Source of the DNA: Polynucleobacter sp. MWH-S4W17
Lineage (GTDB): Bacteria > Pseudomonadota > Gammaproteobacteria > Burkholderiales > Burkholderiaceae
Direction: 5' to 3'
NCBI RefSeq assembly: GCF_018687535.1
Contig: NZ_CP061295.1
Coordinates: 558,001 to 622,000 of the forward strand
DNA: 64,000 nucleotides
This document shows, in pieces, positions 10,927-21,162 of the stretch. A program made the translations under genes and the position numbers. Numbering within the stretch: the stretch's first letter is position 1; every line of letters begins with the position of its first letter. The notes below the pieces were generated by a model that worked only from the letters and a program-made list of their open reading frames with translations, made no database searches and was not told where the DNA came from.

Positions 10927-11628
10927 ATGAATTTATCGCGTCGCACTTTTATTGCGTCAGCAGCATTAGCTCCAGTAGCTTGTGGCCTTCCTCTTTCCTA
11001 TGAGCGCGGGACGCCAGTTACTCAACCAATCCCCCTGCCAACAGTTCGCGCTCCGCAAGTAGGTCAGGAGTGGTCTTATATCAAGCGTAATGTGTTTGAT
11101 GGAAAAAACTTAGGAATTATTACTGAGCGCGTTGCTAGCGTTGGCTCTGCCATTGTGATTGAGCGTACGGACGAAACCGGTGGCAAGCTGCCAAATGAAG
11201 TGCAGGGCCCATGGGGTGTTGTGCAGACCGATCCACAATGGTCTCGAACGATTAGTTTTAATCCAGCTATCCCGTTATGGCCAACAGAGCTGACTTCCAG
11301 TTGGAATAAACAACTCAACACTAAATATAAAATTGCGGGCTATTCCGATACGGCTTATGGCTGGCAGGAATTTATGGGTGCGCATGGCTGGGAGCAGATT
11401 ACTGTGCCTGCAGGAACATTCTTAACCTTGCGTTATCAAAACCTCATTAACTATGAGAGCAATGATGACAATAAGGTCAATTGCATTCGCAAAGAAACGA
11501 TTTGGTTTGCGCCGAGTATTGGGCGCTGGGTAGCACGAGAGTCCTCTGGTTCGTACATGATTCAGGGGCAGCTTGGAGTAGCAATTCTAGAGGGGGGCTA
11601 TCAATGGCAACTCGCTTCTTACAAATAA
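10927..11628 (+). CDS. Exported protein, first of a tandem paralogous pair
   Basis: The start is placed at ATG 10927 because a strong AGGAGAA sits just upstream; a longer frame from 10894 exists but lacks a site. The product is 233 residues starting MNLSRRTFIASAALAP, a twin-arginine-like signal with a cysteine (VACG) that is a poor but possible lipobox. The mature part contains PTVRAPQVGQEWSY, then VGSAIVIE, PLWP, GTFLTLRYQN and IGRWVAR, all matched in the next gene. No known family is recognised. It probably sits in the periplasm or is membrane-anchored. Confidence 0.8.
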   Translation: MNLSRRTFIASAALAPVACGLPLSYERGTPVTQPIPLPTVRAPQVGQEWSYIKRNVFDGKNLGIITERVASVGSAIVIERTDETGGKLPNEVQGPWGVVQTDPQWSRTISFNPAIPLWPTELTSSWNKQLNTKYKIAGYSDTAYGWQEFMGAHGWEQITVPAGTFLTLRYQNLINYESNDDNKVNCIRKETIWFAPSIGRWVARESSGSYMIQGQLGVAILEGGYQWQLASYK

Positions 11629-12332
11629 GATATTTACAAAAACTATTCCTTTTTACGCTGCAATTTTTTTTGGCAGCATGTATTTCATCTCAACCATACC
11701 CCAAGGGAATTGTTGAGGCTCAACCTCAGCCTACGCCAACTGTTCGTCCTCCCAAAGTTGGTCAAGAGTGGGTCTACCAAGTCCGTAATGTATTTAATCA
11801 AGAGGTGATCGATGTTATTACTGAAAAAGTTGTTTCAGTAGGAGATCAAATTCGAATTTCTAGGTCTGGCATAAAGGCTGGGCCCCTACCAGATGAAATT
11901 CAATCACCCTGGGGGTATGTCATTCAGGACCCTCATTGGTCTCCACCCCAAAAGTTTGCTCCAGCAGTTCCATTGTGGCCAGTGCAGTTAAATGCTAAGT
12001 CGAGTGGTTACTATCAATCAAGGTATCAAGTACTGGGTTATCCGGATGGCAACTATTTCTGGGGTCTGAGTATGGATGCTTCGCAATGGGAGCGATTATC
12101 TGTGACGGCTGGTCAATTTTTGACTCTGAAATATCACAATGAAATTCCTTATTTCCAAAGCCAGGATGTTTTTAGGGTATCTAACTACAGAGAAGAAGAC
12201 CTCTGGTTTTCTCCAGAAATTGGGCGCTGGGTCATACGCAGATCATTTGGGCGCTATTTGCTTGGGGGCATGAGGTGGAATGGCGCTCTATGGGAGGATT
12301 ATCTGGAATGGGAGTTAATTTCCTGGAAATAG
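11604..12332 (+). CDS. Lipoprotein, second of a tandem paralogous pair
   Basis: Start placed at ATG 11604, preceded by a purine-rich AGAGGGGGGC, overlapping the upstream gene by 25 bases; the longer frame from 11481 would lie deep inside that gene. The 242-residue product has a hydrophobic signal and a lipobox FFLAAC. The mature part parallels its neighbour: PTVRPPKVGQEWVYQVRNVFN, VGDQIRIS, AVPLWPVQL, GQFLTLKYHNE, IGRWVIRRS. The two clearly arose by duplication and have diverged. Function unknown. Confidence 0.8.
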   Translation: MATRFLQIRYLQKLFLFTLQFFLAACISSQPYPKGIVEAQPQPTPTVRPPKVGQEWVYQVRNVFNQEVIDVITEKVVSVGDQIRISRSGIKAGPLPDEIQSPWGYVIQDPHWSPPQKFAPAVPLWPVQLNAKSSGYYQSRYQVLGYPDGNYFWGLSMDASQWERLSVTAGQFLTLKYHNEIPYFQSQDVFRVSNYREEDLWFSPEIGRWVIRRSFGRYLLGGMRWNGALWEDYLEWELISWK

Positions 12333-12360
12333 GCATTGCGCTTAAAATAGGTGCACTGCT

Positions 12361-13014
12361 ATGTATACCGTTAAAGAACTATTTCCCACACTTCAAGGCG
12401 AAGGCACCCACACTGGTAGAGCTGCCATATTTTGTCGCTTTGCTGGATGCAATCTTTGGAGTGGACGTGAAGAAGATCGCGCCACTGCTATTTGTCAATT
12501 TTGCGATACCGATTTTGTAGGTAGCGATGGTGCTGGCGGCGGTAAGTTTGAAACTGCTGCCTCACTTGCTGATGCAATCGAGGCTTCATGGCGTAGCACT
12601 TCGGCTGGTCCGCAGCAGCGTTATGTGGTTTTCACAGGTGGAGAGCCGCTCTTGCAATTAGACGAGGAGTTGATTGCAGCACTTCATCAAAAAGGTTTCG
12701 AAGTGGCGATTGAAACGAACGGCACCATTAAAGTTCCTAAAGGAGTTGATTGGGTTTGTGTAAGTCCTAAAGCTGGTTCTGATCTGATTGTTCTTCAAGC
12801 GGATGAGTTAAAGCTAGTGATCCCGCAAAATGACCATAAGGCATTAGAAAAACTCATGGCCCGCTTTGAGGGTATGGATTATCGCAATCGTTTCTTGCAG
12901 CCCATGGATGGGCATAACCTCAAAAGTAATACTGAGTTAGCAGTAAGCTTATGTCAAAGGCGTCCCTTGTGGAGGTTGAGTCTGCAGTCTCATAAGCTGA
13001 TTGGGATTCGATAG
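12361..13014 (+). CDS. queE: 7-carboxy-7-deazaguanine synthase QueE
   Basis: 217 residues. This radical SAM enzyme contracts 6-carboxytetrahydropterin to 7-carboxy-7-deazaguanine in queuosine biosynthesis. The cluster motif is unusual for the superfamily: Cys30, Cys45 and Cys48, i.e. C-x14-C-x2-C, the variant known from Burkholderia QueE. LFPTLQGEGTHTGR at the N-terminus and VFTGGEPLLQ are diagnostic. queD and tadA follow, so the locus groups two tRNA-modification functions. Confidence 0.95.
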   Translation: MYTVKELFPTLQGEGTHTGRAAIFCRFAGCNLWSGREEDRATAICQFCDTDFVGSDGAGGGKFETAASLADAIEASWRSTSAGPQQRYVVFTGGEPLLQLDEELIAALHQKGFEVAIETNGTIKVPKGVDWVCVSPKAGSDLIVLQADELKLVIPQNDHKALEKLMARFEGMDYRNRFLQPMDGHNLKSNTELAVSLCQRRPLWRLSLQSHKLIGIR

Positions 13015-13049
13015 TTGACTAAGCTCAAATAGGATTAATTAAGCACCGA

Positions 13050-13514
13050 ATGACAAATAAACAACCTGCCATCTCCATTACGCGCCGCCTTGAGTTTGAC
13101 TCCGGGCATCGTATTCCCAATCATGATGGTCAATGTCGACATCTGCATGGACATCGCTATGCAATAGAAGTCACGCTGACTGGTGAAGTGGCTGATCATC
13201 CTGGCAAAGCAGATGATGGCATGGTGCTCGACTTTGGCGATATCAAACGCTTAACAAACCAATACGTAGTAGATCTTTGGGATCATGCATTTTTGGTGGC
13301 TAAAGAGGATGAAGGGCTGGTTGCATTCTTGTCAACCTTACCTGATCACAAGACGGTCATCATGGAGCATGTCCCAACTGTTGAGAACTTAGCTAACGCG
13401 GCCTTTGTAATATTGAAACCCGTTTTCAGTAAAGCTTTTAGTGGCCGCTTAGAGCTCTCTTCTATTCGTCTTTATGAGACGCCCAATTGCTGGGCTGACG
13501 TGCATGTTGTGTAA
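13050..13514 (+). CDS. queD: 6-carboxy-5,6,7,8-tetrahydropterin synthase QueD
   Basis: 154 residues. Converts dihydroneopterin triphosphate to 6-carboxytetrahydropterin, the substrate of QueE. Zinc ligands His20, His33 and His35 are seen in DSGH and HLHGH, with catalytic Cys29 in GQCRH. The C-terminal LYETPNCWADV block is typical. It lies 35 bases after queE, and tadA starts on the base right after its stop. Confidence 0.95.
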   Translation: MTNKQPAISITRRLEFDSGHRIPNHDGQCRHLHGHRYAIEVTLTGEVADHPGKADDGMVLDFGDIKRLTNQYVVDLWDHAFLVAKEDEGLVAFLSTLPDHKTVIMEHVPTVENLANAAFVILKPVFSKAFSGRLELSSIRLYETPNCWADVHVV

Positions 13515-14913
<1,399 letters not shown>

Positions 14914-14914
<1 letters not shown>

Positions 14915-15561
14915 TGTTTACCGAGGCCCATGCGGGAAACTCTTTGTTTAAAAGTCTTTTATTTTTCATTGCGCTCACCCTTACAGGAGCAGTCATGGCA
15001 ACCGAAGAGCCAAAATATGCTGTTCTCGAAAAAGAATCACCTTTTGAAATCCGCTCTTATGCACCAATGATTGTTGCTGAGGTGCAGGTTGAAGGTGATT
15101 TGGATGAGGCCTCGAGTCAAGGATTTCGCTTGATTGCCGCTTATATTTTTGGTCAGAACCAAGTGAGCGAAAAAATTGCAATGACTGCGCCAGTGACGGT
15201 CGAAGATCAATCCGTTAAGAGCGCAAAGATTGCAATGACTGCACCGGTGGGTATTGAGTCTAAATCCGGAAAATGGACAGTGTCGTTCGTGATGCCTGCT
15301 GAATATACGATGGAATCGATACCCAAGCCCACAAACCCGCAAGTGCAATTACGTCAAATTCCCGCGTTGAAAAAGGCAGTCATTAGTTTTAGTGGTTTTT
15401 ATAATAGCCAGAAAGTGGCTGAGAAAACGCTAGAACTAGAGCAGTGGATGAAGTCTCGTAATTTGCAAAGTACCGGCACTCCTAATTTCGCACGTTATAA
15501 CCCGCCTTGGACCTTACCCTTCATGCGTCGCAATGAAGTCATGATCACTTTACGTGACTAA
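14914..15561 (+). CDS. SOUL-family heme-binding-like protein
   Basis: About 215 residues with the SOUL domain; the hallmark EKIAMTAPV occurs twice (SEKIAMTAPV and SAKIAMTAPV). From ATG 14914, which overlaps the ldcA stop by one base, the product has an N-terminal hydrophobic segment (SLLFFIALTLTGAVMA) that would export it. A second ATG at 14996 has a perfect AGGAG spaced normally and would give a cytoplasmic form starting MATEEPKYAV. Both may be used. Its stop shares four bases with that of rlmJ on the other strand. Heme binding is known for vertebrate members and only inferred here. Confidence 0.85.
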
Positions 15562-16445
15562 TTCTTAGCTTCGAAGCTCTTCAATAAAAATTGGCCACCG
15601 CCATTGACGCCTAAAGCCTTTGTTAACGTAGGTAGTGCCTGCGCTAAATGTTTTTCTAGAGTCCAAGGTGGATTGAGAATAAACATCCCACTGGCTTGCA
15701 AACGGCGTTCGCCAGGCGCATTTTCAATTCGTAATTCTGTATGTAACCATGAGCGTTTATGTGCGGTAGCAATTTTTTTCAGACGGTCAGGTAGGGCTGC
15801 CGATTCTCTTCTGGAGAGTACTGGATACCAAATCGCATAGCAGCCCGTGGCAAAGCGTTGCAGCGCCTCTTCCATGGCAAGCTCAAGATAGCGATAGTCT
15901 TGCTTGTCTTCGTAAGAAGGGTCGATTAATACGAGGCCGCGACGACTGGGAGGGGGCAGTAGTCCTTTGAGTCTAGCAAAGCTATCCTCGGCATAAATAT
16001 CAATCTGTTTAGATTGCTTTAGTTCGCCAATATTGTGACGCAAAATATCGATCTCTTTAGGGTGTAACTCAAAGAGCTTGAGTCGATCTTGTGGACGTAG
16101 CAGGCGCGCCAGAATAAAGGGGGAGCCAGGATAGGTACTCAGTTGCCCTTCAATATTTTCGGCATCAATACACTTCAGATACTCATGAATACTCTCAGGG
16201 ACTGGGGTGTTTGCGCGATGGCAAGCTTCCACATATTGCTTGAGGCGAAAGATTCCGCCGTCAGCCTCTTTGCTTACTGTAGAAAAGCCATCTTGCAAGC
16301 TGTAGATGCCCGCACCTGCATGGGTATCAACAAAGGTAATGGCAACAGGCTTCTCTTGAAGGTATTGAACCAAGTGAATTAAGGTCAGGTGCTTTAGGAT
16401 ATCCGCGTGACTTCCCGCATGAAATGCATGTCGATAGCTAAACAT
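15558..16445 (-). CDS. rlmJ: 23S rRNA (adenine(2030)-N6)-methyltransferase RlmJ
   Basis: 295 residues, slightly longer than the E. coli enzyme. The N-terminus MFSYRHAFHAGSHADILKH is diagnostic of RlmJ. FVDTHAGAGIY is the SAM-binding loop, and LVLIDPSYEDK is the D/N-P-P-Y-like catalytic motif, here DPSY. It methylates A2030 of 23S rRNA before subunit assembly. Last gene of a minus-strand run, 6 bases after the PAP2 gene. Confidence 0.95.
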   Translation of the reverse strand: MFSYRHAFHAGSHADILKHLTLIHLVQYLQEKPVAITFVDTHAGAGIYSLQDGFSTVSKEADGGIFRLKQYVEACHRANTPVPESIHEYLKCIDAENIEGQLSTYPGSPFILARLLRPQDRLKLFELHPKEIDILRHNIGELKQSKQIDIYAEDSFARLKGLLPPPSRRGLVLIDPSYEDKQDYRYLELAMEEALQRFATGCYAIWYPVLSRRESAALPDRLKKIATAHKRSWLHTELRIENAPGERRLQASGMFILNPPWTLEKHLAQALPTLTKALGVNGGGQFLLKSFEAKN

Positions 16446-16451
16446 CTTGAA

Positions 16452-17243
16452 TTATTCTGCCTTGGGAGGCGCTTGAGTAAATTGCGCCTTCACATAAAAG
16501 AGAAGTGTAGAAGCTAGAATTACGATTGAGACATATTGCAATGGCAGATTTAACTCTAGATCCATGATTTGGGTGAGGTGGGCATAAATTGCCACTACGC
16601 CTCCAAGAGCAATCAGATGCGACCAGATTTTTCTTGGTCCCAGTTGATTTTCCGGAAATCGATTAGCCGCTAAGGCCCCGAGCATTCCACACCAAATACC
16701 AACACCTGCGCCACCTAAAACGTCAGTAAGCCAATGAGCCCCTACAGCGCTGCGTGATAGACCCACTAAAGTGGCAAGCAAAAATAGCGGCAATAATAGG
16801 GTGCGCCTTTCTTTAGCTGCGGAAAAGTACAGGGCGCTTGCAATAGCAAATGCGGTCAGAGTATGTCCAGACGGAAAGGCTTTGTAAAGTAGCGCTTCAC
16901 CAATACGATGAAAGCTGCCATCAGTCAAGACGCCTGCAGGTCGGGGTAAATTAAACAAACCCTTTAAGGCTGTACTTGCTAATGCAGCTAGTCCGCCAGC
17001 AAAAATTCCAGCAGTCAGCATCCTCGGCGCAAGCAACAGTAATGGAAAGGTAAGCGCAAACACTCCCCAACCATTACCTAAAAAAGTAAGCCAAGCCCAA
17101 AAGGTGTCTGGCAGTAATTGTGTAAAGCGGTTAATGAATAAAAAAGTACTGCTTTGAAACTCGCCAAAGAAGATTGCGCAAGCAAGCGCAAGAGGGGCTA
17201 ATGGAATGAACCACGCAAACGTGGGGATTGCTTTTTTGCTCAT
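16452..17243 (-). CDS. PAP2-family membrane phosphatase
   Basis: 263 residues, multi-spanning. The three PAP2 motifs are intact: K-x6-RP (KGLFNLPRP), PSGH (PSGHTLTAF) and SR-x5-H-x3-D (SRSAVGAHWLTD). Such enzymes dephosphorylate lipid phosphates such as undecaprenyl pyrophosphate or phosphatidylglycerol phosphate at the periplasmic face. It lies 5 bases after a GT9 glycosyltransferase in an operon for envelope lipids or glycans. The actual substrate cannot be read from sequence. Confidence 0.9.
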   Translation of the reverse strand: MSKKAIPTFAWFIPLAPLALACAIFFGEFQSSTFLFINRFTQLLPDTFWAWLTFLGNGWGVFALTFPLLLLAPRMLTAGIFAGGLAALASTALKGLFNLPRPAGVLTDGSFHRIGEALLYKAFPSGHTLTAFAIASALYFSAAKERRTLLLPLFLLATLVGLSRSAVGAHWLTDVLGGAGVGIWCGMLGALAANRFPENQLGPRKIWSHLIALGGVVAIYAHLTQIMDLELNLPLQYVSIVILASTLLFYVKAQFTQAPPKAE

Positions 17244-17248
17244 CTAGC

Positions 17249-18508
17249 TTAGCGAGCCTTTGCCTTATCAGCGTCTTGCAATTGCTTAATCACTTTATCC
17301 AGCACTTGTGGAACGGTTATGGCTTGCATGCACACGTTGTCCTGACAGGGGGTTTTGCGGTGATTGGCAGCACTTACGCAGGGCGAGCAAGCTAGGTTGG
17401 CGGTGATCGAGATGGAGTTACCAACTGATCCATAAAGGGCTGGAGTCTCAGGCCCAAAGAGAACAACAGTTCTCAATGGCGTCACGGCTGAAAAGTGACC
17501 GGGACCAGAGTCGTTCGTAACCATAACATCTGATAGCGTGTACAACGGTGGCAGCTCAGCAAAGCCGACCTGTCCAGCAAAATTCAATGCATTTTTAACA
17601 TTGGCAATAGCGCGAACTTTTTCTACGTAAACAAACTCAGCAGGTGAGCCAGTAATTAAGATGAGGTCGTTGGGATATTGCTGATGGATTGCTTGAATCA
17701 AATCAGAAAAACGCTGTTGTGCCCAACGACGTTGTGGAAGTAGATCACTTGCATTCGGATTAATGAGGATAAGGCGATCCTTCCCCGGGGTGTAATTGAT
17801 GCGGGCCTCTTTAGCCATTTTTTCAATACGCTCGCGCACCTTTTCGAGCGCGCTTGGGTCGATGATGGCTTGCTCTAAGCGTACTTCAGAGTCCAGAATC
17901 TCAATCTTGCTGAATGGAACCTCTATTTTTTGTGCAAATGCTGCATGAATTAAGGATAGGAAATTTTTGGTAATGTGAATATGTGGGTTGTAATGCACCT
18001 TGCGAGTGAGCATGAAGCCGCGCCACAATCCTTCACCATGAAAAATGTGATAACCGACGCGACGACGAGCGCCACACATGCCAGTCAGTAGGGCGGTAAA
18101 TCGAGAGAACAACTCTAGGTCAATAACGGTATCAATGCGGTGCTTGCGAGCAAGTATCAGAAAGCGCAGCGTATCTTTAATTAAGCCACCTAAGCTAGAT
18201 GAGTCAATTGTGAAGATGTTTTCCGGTTTAACAGTGTTCAGCAAAGTCAGGCTGGCGCGATTGCTTTTGAAGATCAAGAAAAACAATTCCGCTCCACGAG
18301 CTTTCGCATTACGCATTGCGGGATCTACCAGAATGGCGCTTCCCATTTCCGAGAGTTCAATAAAGAGTAATTTTTTTGGAGTCTCTGGGCCGTGATTGAA
18401 TATATTCTTTATGCGATCGATCAAAGCGATAAATGGGCTAACGATTGCACAAAGAGGTACACCGATCCAATGATCAATCGCGCGCATAGTGTTGACACTA
18501 ATAGTCAT
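17249..18508 (-). CDS. Glycosyltransferase family 9 (heptosyltransferase-like)
   Basis: 419 residues. The C-terminal GT-B half contains NPNASDLLPQRRW, LITGSPAE and the sugar-nucleotide block VTNDSGPGHFSA, typical of GT9 enzymes that add heptose to LPS core. A C-terminal cysteine cluster (CSPCVSAANHRKTPCQDNVC) is a known feature of one GT9 subgroup. It sits between a flippase-like gene (17-base gap) and a PAP2 phosphatase. Acceptor and donor sugar are not determined. Confidence 0.88.
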   Translation of the reverse strand: MTISVNTMRAIDHWIGVPLCAIVSPFIALIDRIKNIFNHGPETPKKLLFIELSEMGSAILVDPAMRNAKARGAELFFLIFKSNRASLTLLNTVKPENIFTIDSSSLGGLIKDTLRFLILARKHRIDTVIDLELFSRFTALLTGMCGARRRVGYHIFHGEGLWRGFMLTRKVHYNPHIHITKNFLSLIHAAFAQKIEVPFSKIEILDSEVRLEQAIIDPSALEKVRERIEKMAKEARINYTPGKDRLILINPNASDLLPQRRWAQQRFSDLIQAIHQQYPNDLILITGSPAEFVYVEKVRAIANVKNALNFAGQVGFAELPPLYTLSDVMVTNDSGPGHFSAVTPLRTVVLFGPETPALYGSVGNSISITANLACSPCVSAANHRKTPCQDNVCMQAITVPQVLDKVIKQLQDADKAKAR

Positions 18509-18525
18509 ATTTTGGCTCTAAAAAA

Positions 18526-19569
18526 TTATTTTCGTTTTAATAAGAAATAGGCGCCTGGTAGCACCGATAAAACAGTAATTGCTCCGTAGCTAATAGAGGC
18601 TAATACTGTTAATGAGGGATTCATACCCCATAAGGCCAGAACCGATGAAAGGGTGGCTTCACGCAAGCCCCATCCCGAAATGCTAATTGGCAACATGAGC
18701 AACAGGCTGAGCGCAGGTAAGCCAATCATTAAACCTTCGATAGGTGCATCCACACCGTAAGCCTTAAGACAAAAGAGTAGCGTCAAAATAGTGAGGAAAT
18801 GAATGCCAATTGCCAGGCATGCTTGTGCAATATTATTGGGCCATGCAAATGCTAACTGGATGCCAGGCATGGCGTTGTTCATATTGAAACGCTCTAAGAG
18901 TTTTTGCAGGAGTTCCTTGCTAGGCCCCCAGGCGAGTATCAGGGCAATCGCTACACCAGCTAGCAGCATGACTGCCATTACTGCGTAGCCCAAATCTTGA
19001 CCCCAGGCTGCGAGTGTAGCGCCGCCCAATATCAAACCAATTCCGCCTAGTAAATTATTGCCCGCCAAGCCAAGAAGACGGTCGACAAGCACCATCGAAA
19101 AACTTAAACGCAATTTAGGGGTGGCGTGCTCAAGGTCTACTGAGTGATGAAGTTCATCGTCTAATTTTTTGGTTTCGGAGAGATTGCCGGTGCTAGTCAA
19201 ATGCGTTGCAGTAATGGCGCGATAACTGTCGCCACCCAAGGTACTAGGCAGACCTTGGTTAATGAGACCGCCTGCAAAGTAGAGGCCAATGTAAGAGCGA
19301 ATACGGCGGGGAAATCCCACCCTTTGCATAAACAAGCCCCAGCGATATCCGCCACAAATAAATGCCAATATCATGCTTGCTAGAGCCGCCAAGAACCATA
19401 GGGGCTGCATCTGAATATGGGTATCAAATAGTAAGCGCCAATCAATTCCACTCGTTGCTTTCCAAAGCAAAGCAACGGAGAGTAGCACGCGAATAGTAGG
19501 CCAAGCCTTCTTGAGAATGGATTTCCACCCCGATTGGGATTTAGGGGCGGGTTGGGCTTGTGAACTCAT
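18526..19569 (-). CDS. Flippase-like membrane protein (LPG synthase TM domain family)
   Basis: 347 residues from ATG 19569. An in-frame ATG at 19689 would overlap the upstream gene by 71 bases and add a non-membrane N-terminus, so the shorter start is preferred. It belongs to the UPF0104/lysylphosphatidylglycerol synthase membrane-domain family: multiple hydrophobic helices and the signature GLINQGLPSTLGGDSYRA. Members move lipid-linked molecules or aminoacylated lipids across the membrane. The catalytic aminoacyl-transferase domain of MprF is absent. Operon partners are GT39 and GT9 genes. Confidence 0.85.
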   Translation of the reverse strand: MSSQAQPAPKSQSGWKSILKKAWPTIRVLLSVALLWKATSGIDWRLLFDTHIQMQPLWFLAALASMILAFICGGYRWGLFMQRVGFPRRIRSYIGLYFAGGLINQGLPSTLGGDSYRAITATHLTSTGNLSETKKLDDELHHSVDLEHATPKLRLSFSMVLVDRLLGLAGNNLLGGIGLILGGATLAAWGQDLGYAVMAVMLLAGVAIALILAWGPSKELLQKLLERFNMNNAMPGIQLAFAWPNNIAQACLAIGIHFLTILTLLFCLKAYGVDAPIEGLMIGLPALSLLLMLPISISGWGLREATLSSVLALWGMNPSLTVLASISYGAITVLSVLPGAYFLLKRK

Positions 19570-19618
19570 AAGCGTAAGGATAATGCCTCGGGCGCCTAAG
19601 GTCTTGAATTTGGGGGAA

Positions 19619-21115
19619 TTACTCCGCTTGGGCAGGGCCTTGCCAATGACTGCAAAGGCTAAAGTCAAATTTAGATAGAACTCGGCCAAATCGTACGATT
19701 TCTAGGCTATCCAAGGGCTCGCAGGTTTGAAATGCAGATTTATTGCCTATAGGCAGAGGGTATGACATTCCAGACCAGTTAATCAGGAGTACATTTGCCC
19801 CCTTTGGCACATCCCCAAACCAGAGATCAAACTGATCCCGTCTCTGGTCTAAAACATAAACTGGTATAGGTGAAGCATACCAAGCAGCTCGACTTCCTAA
19901 GGTCCAGTTTTGAACAGCAATGCCATCGGCTTTAGTGGCCTTAGCAAGGCCTGCTGCCTTTTGACCCGCCACTTTCCAGCCATACAAATCCGCAATTGGA
20001 TTGGACTTGACTGAGGCCGAACTAATACCGCCTGACAATACGTATCCAAAGCCGATGCAACATAAAGCAATTTGAACAAAAAATAAAATACGAATCCAGT
20101 AACGATGTTGTGTAGCCCAAGCTTTTGCTAAGCCAATTCCGGCAAATGGTGCGAGACAGAACCAAGCAGGCGAAGTCCAGTGAGGAAGTCCACCTCCGCC
20201 AGAGAGGCTGACAAAAATTGCAAATGGAATCAAAAAGAATCCGAAGAGCGCAAGCAATGACAGTTTTGTAGCGTGCATGCAGTCTTTTAAAAACACAACA
20301 GATCCCAAGATGAAAAGAGGACCAAAGACTAGTATTTGAATGCCGATATAAGCGCCTAGCCTGCGCCAGAGCCATTCTCCACCGCCACCATGGGCAAGTT
20401 GATATTTGAATGAAATCCAATCGTTAGCCCAATTCCAATACACGACGGGGGTGATCAGGAGTAGAGCGCTTAGTGTGGCAATCCAAAAACCTACTTTGGT
20501 GATCCATGGTTTTCTTGGCGTACTCAAAAATACCAACAGCAACGCAAGCGCAGTAAAAGCGGCCGTGTATTTACTTAAGCCAGCTAGGCCTAACAAAACG
20601 CCAGTAATAATCCAATCGCCAATGCTAAATTGGTCTTTACTTAACCACCGTAAAGCCATCCACATCAGACCAAGACTTAATGGCGCAAGTAAAGTATCCG
20701 GTAGTAAACCGATCGCCAGAATGTGCAACATGGGTGCAGCGATAACTGTCAAGACTGCCATTAGTCCACATAAGTTTGTTGATGGCAGTGCACTGGTGAG
20801 ATAGCCAGCGTTGCGCCCACGAATAAAGTGATGCACCTCAACCGTAACTTCATAAACTAAGTAACAAGAGAGAATCCACAACAACTCTGGAATGAGACGA
20901 ATAATGCCTTCTGAAGAGGTGAGCGTCACTAAGGGCCACTGAATCCAACCCACCAACGGTGGGTGATCAAAATAACTCCAGGCTAAATGTTGGGCATATA
21001 GCGCATAGTGGGCCTCATCAACTGAAAACTCTATTGAAAAGCCCAGAGCCAGGTGCACTACCGCGGCAATAAGGACGCAGATTGCAGCCCAGCTGGAAGG
21101 TGATTGTTGGCGCAT
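19619..21115 (-). CDS. GT39/ArnT-like membrane glycosyltransferase
   Basis: 498 residues with about ten hydrophobic segments. The first periplasmic loop has the acidic motif DEAHYALYAQHLAWSYFDHP, as in ArnT/PMT-type transferases that use polyprenyl-phosphate sugars. The C-terminal ~110 residues are soluble. It is the first gene of the minus-strand run ending in rlmJ. Probably modifies lipid A, another glycolipid or a protein; the target is unknown. Confidence 0.88.
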   Translation of the reverse strand: MRQQSPSSWAAICVLIAAVVHLALGFSIEFSVDEAHYALYAQHLAWSYFDHPPLVGWIQWPLVTLTSSEGIIRLIPELLWILSCYLVYEVTVEVHHFIRGRNAGYLTSALPSTNLCGLMAVLTVIAAPMLHILAIGLLPDTLLAPLSLGLMWMALRWLSKDQFSIGDWIITGVLLGLAGLSKYTAAFTALALLLVFLSTPRKPWITKVGFWIATLSALLLITPVVYWNWANDWISFKYQLAHGGGGEWLWRRLGAYIGIQILVFGPLFILGSVVFLKDCMHATKLSLLALFGFFLIPFAIFVSLSGGGGLPHWTSPAWFCLAPFAGIGLAKAWATQHRYWIRILFFVQIALCCIGFGYVLSGGISSASVKSNPIADLYGWKVAGQKAAGLAKATKADGIAVQNWTLGSRAAWYASPIPVYVLDQRRDQFDLWFGDVPKGANVLLINWSGMSYPLPIGNKSAFQTCEPLDSLEIVRFGRVLSKFDFSLCSHWQGPAQAE

Positions 21116-21162
21116 TCGATAATTTTAGTCTCACAAAGACCATTCTTTGGGACAATTAAGAC

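Noticed and set aside
12333-12360. preQ1 riboswitch before queE
   Set aside because: Only 28 bases separate queE from the upstream gene and no pseudoknot-like pattern is visible.
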